DNA of 64,000 nucleotides, from positions 1 to 64,000 of the forward strand of contig JASANG010001576.1 in NCBI GenBank assembly GCA_030248215.1, read 5' to 3'. How positions within the stretch are numbered: position 1 is the first letter of the stretch; each line of letters starts with the position of its first letter. Below are positions 55,316 through 64,000 of the stretch, in pieces. The DNA comes from Enoplolaimus lenunculus. Taxonomy: Eukaryota; Nematoda; Enoplea; Enoplida; Thoracostomopsidae. Under the pieces are notes generated by a model that was not told the origin of the DNA, searched no databases, and saw only the letters and a list, made by a program, of their open reading frames with translations. The translations under genes were made by a program, and so were the position numbers.

Positions 55316-56272
55316 GTCCTAATCACCAACTCCGCGTTTAAGTCCGTATTTCAATGACACTACTTCGATCACGTTTAATAAAGCAGCCGTATTTCCCCTT
55401 TTAAACCCCCCAAACACCGTATTCTTAACTACCAAGCTGATTCCTTGCTAAGTGCCGAAAGTTCCTTTGTTAGGTGCTTTCCGCAAGTCCACGATGATGC
55501 CTTAGACTGACAATATACTAAGTCACTAGCTCACAAAGAACAAAACCAATGTAAACTATCAAGGGACAACCAAATCCCAAACTCCGCGAAACTTTCCCCA
55601 AACCGCTACACAAATCCAGCGTTATACCCAGAAAACAAGCCAAAACTAGCCCCGCTAGAATTGACTAACCCCCAGAAAACTCCACAAACTCCCAAGATCC
55701 CCGTTACAACATTCCCCAGTTACCCCGGAAAAACCCTGGTACTGCCCGTTGCCTCCGCGTACTGTGCGCTCAATTACCAAAGCTCCTTAATGCCGGTGCA
55801 CCGTAAACTCACATTGAGCTACCGTGACAATTATCCAATTACTATTCCGATAAGTCTAAGTCTCCCAAAGCTCCCTATGCCAAATGAGTCAAAGTAAACT
55901 CGCTAATTAACACGAACTCCAAACGCAATAGCTCGCAAAAACAATGCCACAAATCATAGCTCGAAAAATGTTACAATGATAACAATATGTCAGCCCCCAA
56001 TTTCCTAGCTATGGGATTACGCACCATAAGCCTGCAAAATAACATTATTTAGTGGCCACGCAGGCCCCAAGTGCAAGTTTCATTGCGGCGCAGCCACCAC
56101 GCATAATTTTAACAATTTTACCCTTCCTGGCAACGCCTGAGCCTAATTTAAGTTCTAAGAGAGACTAGGTGGAGCCAAGGACTCCCTTAAGGTGTGGTAT
56201 GATGAGTACGGTTTCAGTTTTAATATTTTAGTTTTTAGATTGAAATGTGATTAACAGTGGCACAGCCATTTA
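55316..56272 (+). repeat. Dispersed 1-kb repeat, family D (copy 2), class undetermined
   Basis: Same orientation and order as 32118-33222, beginning CACCAACTCCGCG and ending GTGGCACAGCCA, with moderate divergence and several length differences. It lacks the hairpin segment found in copy 1. No open frame. It might be a solo long terminal repeat or a non-autonomous element. Confidence 0.65.
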
Positions 56273-57378
56273 CATATTGTTGTATTTGGGGTTGGGCATT
56301 GCGCCGGAAACATCACAGTATTTATATACTGGCGCTGACGGAATAAGTGGAATTTGAGAGAATTCGGGGATTTTGGGAAAAATCTAATGATTCTAACAGG
56401 TTAGTCTCACAATTTTTAAGCAGAATAAGCCATTCTAACGGGGTTGGTTTGGCAAGAAATTGGTGTAATTCTAACGGGGTCAAGATTGCACGGTTGTTCG
56501 GGAATTTTATTATATTGGCATTATGGGTGGGTCAGTAAACATATATACAGCCGCGTCACTAAATCGCAGCGATAAGCATAACATCGAGAGAAAGCGACAT
56601 TAAGTTGTCATTTGGGGCCTTTAAACTAGCAAATCATCAACTTCTCACAGCCTGGTGTGGAGAAGTGAACAGGAGCTTTTTTATTAAAATTTCGTGTTGC
56701 TCTACACTTAGCAGCTATTTTCATGGTACAATTGAAAAAATTAATAGCAACACTTTTAATTAACCTCAATAGTAAACTTCAAATAAACGCCTCAGCAATC
56801 ATATCTCCCTAGCTAAGCGGTTATCGTAGTAATAGAACTACACACTTGTATAAAAAAATCTAAGGACAAAAAGTAACCCGCTGAATTACAGTCGCTTCTA
56901 CGAATGTATTGCATGGTGCCTCAAGATTACGGTTACATTATGTGATCTTCTTATTTCGCAGCTGCAATCCATCAAACAACGATAGAGCACGAAGTTTAAT
57001 ACATTAACAGGTGACATAAAACATTGTGACATCATCGATTTATTATCATTAATCATATTTACATCTTGATGCAAAAAGTTTCAAGCTGAAATCAGAAATG
57101 TTGCCTACTGCTATCGTTTTAAGTAATGTTCATATCATTTCATCACCAAAAAATTTCTGATTCTGTAAATTGTAAGGTAAAAACCTTATTTTATCACAAA
57201 AAATTCTGAGGGAAAAATTAAGGACCTTATCTTTTTCACAAAACATTTTCTGTGGAGAAAAATTGTAAGGTAGGCACCGTACCATTGTATCACAAATACG
57301 TTTCTGATGAGGGGCGAACGCTTCCCTCCCCCCGCGCCTTCCTCTGGATCCGCTTGTGTTGCAACTCACAGATTATTG
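56273..57378. other. Intergenic, nothing recognised
   Basis: AT-rich. A short duplicated phrase TTCTAACGGGGT occurs at 56433 and 56469. At 57120-57290 there are three loose repeats of ACAAAAAATTTCTG-like and GTAAGGTA motifs. No gene, terminal repeat or RNA can be supported. Confidence 0.5.
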
Positions 57379-57810
57379 GTATATTGACCCGAATAAGAGG
57401 GGGTATAATAACAGGGGGGTCCCCATTTTGGGTCTGAATCAATAGGAGTCCGTATCCCTAATAAGAATCCGTAAGCGGATAGAGTCCCTAAACCCTAATT
57501 AGGGTCCATCAATGTCAATTAACCCTAATTGTAGCGCATAAATGACTCCAGGACCAAATAATTTGAGTTCGAAACTTTAAAGCGTACTTAAATTTTGAAA
57601 CCTTGGATTATCGCTCAAACTGTTGACACAAAACAAATAAACGTTTAATTCAACGAATAATTACAGTACCAGATATATATCAGTTACGAAGGGCGACGGA
57701 GCCTGGGTTAAAAATAAATAACAGTGCGTAACCGAACAACAAGGGGGTAACCCTTGGACAGGCCAAATAAATATCAGTCGCCCCTCCCCCTCTTATTCGG
57801 GTGACTACAG
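57379..57810 (+). mobile_element. TA-target MITE, family C (about 430 bp)
   Basis: The left end is slightly decayed (TATTGACCCGAATAAGAGGG) and the right end is the complement of CTGTAGTCACCCGAATAAGA, followed by TA. It shares the whole interior with the copy at 50230-50658. A 17-bp piece of the left end (GGGGGTATAATAACAGG) appears as a local insertion. Confidence 0.8.
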
Positions 57811-58396
57811 TATGTCTAAGGATACGCCGAGATACGCCAATCAGTACGCAGAACAGACGCACGCAAAACCTGGACATCGGTCTGTTTTCCTGCTATTCGA
57901 TTGGACGTTTTGCGTGGGAACGTTTATTTTGTTTATATTGTCTCACGACTGATTGAAATGTATGGCAAGTACTTAATTTGCAACCACAATACCGTTTGTT
58001 GATGTTTTGTTTTGTGCTCCAAAAAATATAAAATTTTCCGACCCTGGACCATGCGGGCAGGGCTCGCACCGAAGTGGACGAACCCGAGTCGTGCATGGGC
58101 CCTAAAAACCGGGTTAGTTGTATCCCTGTTACAACTGGAGTAATACAAATCACAGATAGAGGTCTACAGAGTTTGTAAAAACCACAAACATTTTCAGTAA
58201 ATAATTGCACAAAGAGGGATTTTCAAAAAAGATTTGACAACTATAAAAATTTGTTCAAACTTACGATGTTAAATTCGCTTCTTGCACAATTTTGCGTTGT
58301 GAGGCTTGTAATTTTTGCGCACTTCTGGTAATGAGACAGTTGTTTTTCGCTTCCATTGAAAGCTGATGTTCGCTGTTCTGCTTCAGGATATATGTA
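57811..58396. other. Intergenic, nothing firmly recognised
   Basis: Contains a GC-richer stretch at 58035-58140 (GGCAGGGCTCGCACCGAAG, then ATGCATGGGCCC-like) ending GTATCCCTGTTACAAC, possibly a degraded MITE. No coding frame with recognisable similarity. Confidence 0.4.
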
Positions 58397-58724
58397 CTGT
58401 ATTGACCCGAATAAGAGGGGGTCCCCATTTTGAGTCCGAATCAATAGGAGTCCGTATCCCTGATAAGAGTCCGTAAGCGGATCGGGTCCCTAACCCTAAT
58501 TAAAGTTCATAAATGTCAATTTACCCTACTTGTAGCGCATAAATTACTCCAGGACCAAATAATTTGACTTAAACTTTAAAGCGTACTTAAATTTTGAAAG
58601 TACATTTCTAAGTATAACCTTGTATTATCGCTCAAGCTATTGACGCAAGACAAATAAACGTTAAGAGGGCACCCTCTGGAGACGCCAAAAAATATCAGTC
58701 CCCCTCTTATTCGGATCACTACAG
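58397..58724 (+). mobile_element. TA-target MITE, family C (328 bp) with TA duplication
   Basis: Left CTGTATTGACCCGAATAAGA and right complement of CTGTAGTGATCCGAATAAGA. It is flanked by TA on both sides (58395-58396 and 58725-58726), the duplication left by Tc1/mariner-type insertion. It is shorter than its relatives through loss of about 100 bp near the right part. Confidence 0.87.
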
Positions 58725-59734
58725 TAAACTGGAAAGAGATCTGATAAAAACTCGAAGAAACAAACTATCGTTTGCGTTATAGTTTTGATGTCAAAAATTT
58801 GTCATAATTACGAATAATAGGCAGTGTAGTTTGTATAGGAAGGTCATCCGTTACTGTATGGCCATTAGCATACCGCAGAAATTATATAATTAAGTAAAAA
58901 AGTTAGCCACTTTCTGTTAGGTATTTCATAATTGGTTTAGTCGTTACATATTCGTTCAAGCCTCGACTATTTCGAGCAATATGTAGTCAAACTGTAAGTT
59001 TTTCTACAGGCTGGCCATGCAATATGCTGAACTACAAGAGATATACATAGATTTCATTGTAACCTCAGCGAGTTATTTAACTTCCGGCGTGTTTTCGCCA
59101 CAACAAACTGTTACCTGGCCATTAGCGTCCGCGTCCGCCTGCCACAAACATGCGCCAAAATTAAGGAGTCCCTATAATACCTATGAGCCCCTAATGTAGG
59201 TCTGTCTTTTCGCTCGCTTCCGTTCGTATACGCTAAATTTTAACACAAAACGATTGACGTTTTGCACTATACTCTATTATAAAATTTTTTATCACATAAA
59301 TTCTCTTTAGAGAAGGCCCTGACATATCATTTGTATGATTCGATTGTGATTTTCGAAATTATCTTGCGCCATAAGCAAGCAAAGTTGTCTGGCATAAAAT
59401 CGACCTTAAACTCCAGCTCTGGCAGACTTTTCGCCGTATGTTCAGGCCATTTCTATAGGAAAATTTTTCGTATTTTTGCAAATGTTGTGCCATTCAGTGA
59501 GTTTGTCTGGAAGCATAAGAGAATATTGTAACCACTAATTGCCGAGTTAACACCCAAATTTGTGACAACAGCAGATTAAGGGTTGTATCATACTTACCGC
59601 TCGCCAGCGCTTTTAACCATAAAATTTGTTTATTAAAAATTGTTGCACGCTACCAAATATATTTTGCCCATATATATTTTTGTTAGCAGCGCATAAAGGC
59701 GCGCGGTGGCGTCCGGCGGCGTCCAGAGCACAAT
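58725..59734. other. Intergenic, nothing recognised
   Basis: AT-rich with no repeat shared elsewhere in the window and no convincing coding sequence on either strand. Confidence 0.5.
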
Positions 59735-59992
59735 CCTTATGGTTGTGCTATACTTTACTGTGTCGGACGCCGCAGCACGCCGCCGCGCTTCGGCCGCACG
59801 CTGCCACGCACCGCCGGATATGACCGCGCGCCGACGCACGCCGGCTGTACGCCGCCACGTGCCGCTATACGTTGGTAACAAAAACACAGACAAAATGTGC
59901 GACAATTTTTGATAAACAAATGTTATTATGACACGTGCCTGCGTGTGGCGAAGTCCGGCGGCGCGAGACGCAAATAGTGCAACCCTTAGTTT
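59690..59992. repeat. CG-rich repeat block, possible MITE
   Basis: A block dense in GCCGCC, CGCACGCCG and CGTCCGGCGGCG in otherwise AT-rich DNA. Inside it, CCTTATGGTTGTGCTATACT (from about 59735) is roughly mirrored by CTAAGGGTTGCACTATTTGC on the other strand at the right end (about 59990), which suggests inverted ends of a small element. A related phrase, TAGGGTTGCGCTATACTTGA, occurs at about 47842. Open frames across it are artefacts of composition. Confidence 0.5.
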
Positions 59993-60400
59993 TAAAATTA
60001 GCAAAATCAACATCATTTTCGGTATATACCCAATTTTATTTCACTTCCGGTTGCGGCTCTGGCAAATGTTGCTGTCCTAGACGACTACGTTCATTTTTTG
60101 TCACCTCCGGTTGTCCTCTTATGCGTAATGTGAGAGGCGGTTCTATAAACAGTATTTCAATTTTGGTTTATGAAACAAAATAGAAAACAAATTACATATG
60201 TAGGCAGTTGGTTTTTCACCTGTTTGAATTCAGTTGCCTAAAACACCTATCGTTAAACGCTTATACTATAAATAGGAAGAAATATATACTAAAGCAATGT
60301 ATGGAACAAATAAATAAGCAATGAAAGTGTAATGACTTCCTACTTAAAATCAAGATTTTCTATCTTTACCGAAACTTCGAACCCTGTATTAAGATTCAGA
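59993..60400. other. Intergenic, nothing recognised
   Basis: AT-rich. Two CACTTCCGGTTGCGGCTC/CACCTCCGGTTGTCCTC phrases at 60042 and 60101 hint at a decayed B1-type MITE end. Nothing else can be supported. Confidence 0.45.
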
Positions 60401-60568
60401 CAGGGCCGTAGCCTGCTTACCTTGCTAGGGTGGCTAAAAATTTATCAGGAGGGGCATTCAAGGGCTTTTGATGACTTGCAAGCAAAGTTGGAAATTTTCT
60501 AGGGAGGGGGGGGGGCAAAATTTTTTCAGGGGGGCTGCCCCCCTGACCCCACCTTGGCTACGGGCCCG
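60401..60568 (+). mobile_element. Small hAT-like MITE (168 bp) with 8-bp target duplication
   Basis: Begins CAGGGCCGTAGCCTGCTTAC and ends with CCTTGGCTACGGGCCCG, giving inverted ends of about 13 bp. The flanks are GATTCAGA (60393-60400) and GATTTAGA (60569-60576), seven of eight identical. The interior has an AAATTTTTT core between GGGGGG and CCCCCC runs. Confidence 0.88.
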
Positions 60569-60908
60569 GATTTAGAATATTTTACATTCCGTCTGCATTA
60601 TACATTTTCGATTGAGTTTTTTGATATAAATATATACCAATGATTTTGTTGCTGATTAATTTTTATGCTTTTTATAACAAAGCAGCCGAGAAAACAATTC
60701 TTTTGTATAGTTTATCCTTTAATACAATGCCGTATTCGCGGCAATTTTTTATTTCACCCTTTATCACATGAATATTTTCAATTTAATAGATTCGATCCCC
60801 AGTCTCGAGGGTTAGAAGCGTTCACAATGACAACTGAGCTATTATCTCACGACATGTGGAGATTTTGCACTGCGCATGTATGTAAGAATTGTTAGCCAAT
60901 GTAAAGAA
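60569..60908. other. Intergenic, nothing recognised
   Basis: AT-rich spacer between two MITEs. A short open frame (60665-60895) has no family resemblance and no splice-site context. Confidence 0.5.
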
Positions 60909-61090
60909 CAGGGGCGGAACAGTGTTATAAGCATATTCCTCAGCCTAGCCTAAGCCAAAACCTAAGGCAAAGCGTAAGAATGAGTTATTCCTAAGCCTAA
61001 AGCCTAAAGCGTAAGCCTAAGCCAAGCAAAAAAATAGTCGACAGCTTAAGCTACTCTATTCGAGTCCAACACAAAAACGTTCCTCCCCTG
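60909..61090 (+). mobile_element. CTAAGC-rich MITE, hAT-like ends (182 bp)
   Basis: Left end CAGGGGCGGAACAGTG and right end complementary to CAGGGGAGGAACGTTT. The interior is made of degenerate CCTAAGC/AAGCCTA repeats. The flanking 8-mers GTAAAGAA and ATCTTTGC do not match, so the target duplication is lost or the ends are misjudged. Partial relatives lie at 36761 and 40972. Confidence 0.72.
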
Positions 61091-61530
61091 ATCTTTGCAT
61101 GGGCTGAATTAATAAACACTACTCACAGTGTCTGCATTTCTCGTATTATTTCTACTTTTAGTTGCTTATAGTATACTCTGAGCGAAAGACAAACAAGCCG
61201 CTTTTTTTGTTCTGTCAACTGTATTTTCTATTAAGGTTTTTCTATAAAGCCTGAAAAACTTGAGTAGTAAATCTGTCTGCCAGTGATAGATAGGCCTCCA
61301 ATTTTGATTAGAGGAAAAGTCAAAAAAATTTTCTAAAGCGTACCATTTTTGGGAAAATTGGGCTTGCCGGCATTTTACTGGAAAATGTCAGCCTACAAAT
61401 TATTAAGGACAAATATTTCTGCACGGAATGGCGATTCTGCAGTGCAAACTTTTCGTATTGTGGCTGTGGTCCTGTCAAACCAGGCAGTGACAACGCTAAC
61501 AATTGGTATTGGTAAAGTAAAAGACTTGTA
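61091..61530. other. Intergenic, possible decayed coding sequence
   Basis: The frame from 61349 to 61530 (GKLGLPAFYWKMSAYKLLRT and on) has balanced codon use, and a donor-like g|gtaaag lies at 61510-61520. I recognise no family, and joining it to the next acceptor-bounded frame at 61772 shifts frame. I leave it unassigned. Confidence 0.35.
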
Positions 61531-61728
61531 CACTGTAAAAATGGGGAGTCCAATTGACTCTCTCGGAAACAGGCTTTTCCTGACTACACAAACTGAGTCA
61601 AATTTGAATCCGCCAGAGTCAAATTCGATTCATTGTTGACTCTGGCGGAGGCAAACTTTACTCAGTTTGTGTAGTCATGAAAAGCCTGTTTCCTAGAGAG
61701 TCAATTTGACTCCCCATTTTTTACAGTG
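61531..61728. mobile_element. Foldback TA-target MITE (198 bp)
   Basis: Nearly all of the element is an inverted repeat with arms of about 90 bp: CACTGTAAAAATGGGGAGTC on the left and its counterpart on the right, also sharing GAAACAGGCTTTTC and ACACAAACTGAGT. TA lies on both sides (61529-61530 and 61729-61730). CACTGTAAAAA ends and TA targets are typical of Tc1/mariner-type MITEs. RNA from it would form a long hairpin. Confidence 0.92.
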
Positions 61729-61730
61729 TA

Positions 61731-62885
61731 TATGTAAAATTTGATTTTTGTTTGTTCATTCTTAAATTTAGGTTTTTGCATTATACTTTCAAGAACTGCC
61801 TAAAGCTCACTGGTTCATGGTGCACTGAAGCTCCGGTTATCATATTACCAAACATTTACGTTTTACGTAAGCCCTTTGGCAACATTCATGAAGCTAATAA
61901 AGATAAAATAAGAAACTTTTTCTTGAAATTGCAAGACTTAAGCCACGAACGTTGCGTAAATTGTTTATGGACACATACATATAACAAGCATTGACACGGA
62001 TACTATTAATATACCGGTGTGAAACTTTGAACAAAAGACAGTATATATAGCACAAAATTGTAAGCACATGCTTATTAGTATTATTACCAGTATTATTGTG
62101 TTAAACCTAAGGCATTGAAGAATAACTGCTCAAATGGAAGATTGTTTTGTAACTCATATCATTGATTTCAAAGTCGCCACCAATTCTACGAATTTTTTCA
62201 AGGCTTTTGGGCAAATCGTGCTAAAAATTAACTGTTCTAACTAAAAATAAACAGTTAACCAAACATTAATCAACCGGTCAATACACTGTTGATTTCATCT
62301 TTGCTGCGATACAGACAATTTTCACTCTTTTCCCCGTGTGTGTTCTTCCACGAATACCGATTTCCTACGTTTTTTATTGCAATGCTGCAATCTGAATTTC
62401 AATTTTATATCTTTCGAAGTGAAAAATAATTATTTTCAATGGAATTGCGAGAAATTATATATACTTCAATAACTTGACACAGTTTTGCATATTTGAATAA
62501 TTACAAAAATTCCTATTACCTTACATGACCGTGCGATGTATATATTTCGTAAGCCAAATTGTTCCAAAGCCAGTACGAAACTTGCAGTTTGGTCTAAAGC
62601 TAAGCTGCTTTTTAAAAACCTGCTCATTCAGTTTGATGTGACAGAAACCATTAACTTACAATAACCCGCGTTGGTTCTGGATTATTGTTATCCGAATGTA
62701 TATTAAACTTATTGGTCGCTTCGCTCGCGAATTCTCACCAATTAAAGGATCAAAATAAGGGAATATAGAATTGAAAGTGACATGTGATTTAATATACATA
62801 CGTAAGCTTCTCACCACGCTCAAGAGGTTTCAGCGATTTAGGTTCTCAATGTCAGAAAACCACTAAACTAACACTTAGAGAAAGA
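61731..62885. other. Intergenic, possible short exon unresolved
   Basis: From 61773 to 61994 there is a frame reading FLHYTFKNCLKLTGSWCTEA, then VIILPNIYVLRKPFGNIHEA, preceded by an acceptor-like cttaaatttag at 61771. No family recognised. The remainder to 62885 is AT-rich with nothing supported. Confidence 0.35.
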
Positions 62886-63079
62886 TTTGGTTATTTCTGG
62901 CTATTTCTGAGTTAATAACAGTAAACATTAACTCACTTACACGTGAAATAATTATGGGGTAGTTAATTAATTAACTCGGACAGAACTCGGGGTTCTGAAA
63001 GGCCTTATTCAAAGCTCTGACCTCTGAGTGAATTTTACTCATTCTGAGTTAAAATCGGCTCACTGAAATTTACAGTGCA
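62886..63079 (+). mobile_element. GAGTTAA-rich MITE with CACTGTAAATTT-type right end (copy 1)
   Basis: Shares TATTTCTGAGTTAATAACAG with the copy at 63325 and ends TTACTCATTCTGAGTTAAAA, then GCTCACTGAAATTTACAGTG. The left boundary is uncertain. The right end resembles that of Tc1/mariner-type MITEs. Confidence 0.6.
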
Positions 63080-63324
63080 GGAGTCAATACAAAAAACACA
63101 TCAGGCTTCTCTAGGTTGCCCCGATTATGGGATTTTCTTTACCATTTTGTTAACCGTTATTTTAATTCTTGATTTACTATGTTTTAGCTCTTGGTCGAAC
63201 AGATCCCAGAAGTACATTTGCGTTTATCGAATTTCCTCTAACAAAACCATTTAAAACTAACATTTGTTTTGGAATAGGTATATAAGTACACTAAAATTGC
63301 AATGAGTTTATAATTGATCGATTC

Positions 63325-63534
63325 GACGGAAAGTTAGCTATTTCTGAGTTAATAACAGTAAACTGCAACTCACTCTGAGTTAAATTGATTCTCACTCTGA
63401 GTGGAGTTGATTCCGGGAAAATTGGTTAATTTAATCAGAATGAGTTGAATAAACATTGTTCTGATAGTGCTAACTGAAAGATTAAGTAATTCAACTCATT
63501 CGGAGTTAAAATCAACTCATTGGAATTTACAGTG
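63325..63534 (+). mobile_element. GAGTTAA-rich MITE (copy 2)
   Basis: Begins near TATTTCTGAGTTAATAACAG and ends CAACTCATTGGAATTTACAG then TG, followed by TA. Several inverted ACTCTGAGTT/AACTCATTC motifs fill the interior. The same family as 62886-63079. Confidence 0.6.
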
Positions 63535-64000
63535 TACCAAAAACGCGAGCGTTTGCTCGCTCGTTCCGTTCGCGAAGATTTTGTCAACTTTTCCATTATA
63601 CTAAAATACGTTTAGTTAAATTTCGGAGGCTACGTTTCAATTTTTACACAGATATTACTTTTGTAAACGAGTTCCAAATGATTTAGAACATTTTTGCATG
63701 TTTACATTTAAGCGGTAAGCTTTTTTTAACTATTTATAAAGAAACTTCACTGAACGAACCCGTAGCTCGGAACCTTCCCATCAATTGATGTCCCTTACTG
63801 TAGCAACTTTTTAGTCACTAAAATTTATAAAATTCAGTATATAAACGAATATTGAACATAAACTGTTTATTACTAAATAATGTTGGCATTCATTGATAGA
63901 AAAACGCAACCTACCACACTACTGTTTCGTGTTATGGTTATTTATATAGCCGCGTTTCCATTGTTACCGATTGCATTGTTCAAACCGGCCAACTGCAGCC
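63535..64000. other. Unannotated right edge
   Basis: AT-rich. A GCGAGCGTTTGCTCGCTCG near-palindrome lies at 63546-63564 and a related CTTCGCTCGCGAATTC at 62715. No gene can be supported up to the window end. Confidence 0.45.

Noticed and set aside
55661-55897. Proline-rich 78-codon frame
   Set aside because: It lies inside the dispersed family D repeat and is not conserved in the other copy.
58241-58444. Minus-strand open frame before family C MITE
   Set aside because: It runs into the MITE terminus and shows no family similarity.
59626-60016. Open frames on both strands rich in Arg and Ala
   Set aside because: They result from the CG-rich repeat block; codon content mirrors GCCGCC repeats on both strands.
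61349-61994. Two-exon gene candidate (frames at 61349-61520 and 61773-61994)
   Set aside because: The only plausible donor is phase 1 whereas the second frame needs phase 2, no family is recognised, and a MITE lies between. Left as unassigned sequence.
1-64000. Retroviruses, complete LTR elements, Polintons, CRISPR arrays, prokaryotic operons
   Set aside because: No integrase, capsid, envelope, protein-primed polymerase or regular spacer array is recognisable. Both reverse-transcriptase remains are LINE-type. The 1-kb repeat could be a solo terminal repeat but this is not shown.

Overview
The window is from an AT-rich, repeat-laden genome of an invertebrate animal. This follows from a spliced gene of the animal-specific PHR family (MYCBP2/PAM, Highwire, RPM-1), GT-AG introns with T-rich acceptors (mostly TTTAG), CR1/Jockey-like and L1/Tx1-like LINE remains, and a dense population of hAT-like and TA-target MITEs. 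The standard genetic code fits all coding regions. I cannot name the phylum from sequence alone.

One gene dominates. From 4837 to 44921 on the plus strand I can read 14 exons of a MYCBP2/Highwire/RPM-1 orthologue. Spliced, they give one open frame of 20,676 nt (6,891 residues, by counting), well above the roughly 4,700-5,200 residues I recall for the human and fly proteins. It runs from the N-terminal helical region through RCC1-like repeats, two PHR domains, a filamin-type Ig domain, SH3-like segments, zinc-binding motifs and a DOC/APC10 domain to the B-box-like, RING and tandem-cysteine relay modules. Both relay cysteines are present. Exon 7 (15730-31050) is a single 15,321-nt exon of 5,107 codons. 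The other 13 exons lie at the two ends. The first 11 introns are all phase 0, so exons 1 to 11 are each a whole number of codons.

Layout: 1-690 nothing recognisable; 690-4750 a broken CR1/Jockey-like LINE ending about 90 bp before the PHR start codon; 4837-44921 the PHR gene, whose introns 1, 3 and 8 are packed with MITEs and a pearl/Helitron-like tandem-repeat element; 44922-50070 flank with a second, self-nested pearl-like element; 50075-52180 TA-MITEs, a broken L1/Tx1-type LINE tail and a palindrome-rich MITE; 52677-53654 (minus strand) an intact intronless OTUD6-like deubiquitinase; 53985-63540 more MITEs, a tRNA-like SINE, a 1-kb dispersed repeat shared with intron 8, and a CG-rich repeat; the last 450 bp hold nothing I recognise.

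The two host genes both act in ubiquitin biology (an E3 ligase and a deubiquitinase), but they are convergent and about 7.7 kb apart, and I see no sign of joint regulation. No rRNA, CRISPR array, convincing tRNA gene, retrovirus or Polinton was seen. The most noteworthy points are the giant middle exon, the uniform phase-0 introns, the conserved RING-Cys-relay catalytic set, a duplicated 5' splice site in intron 12, and well-preserved young mobile elements with clear target duplications.
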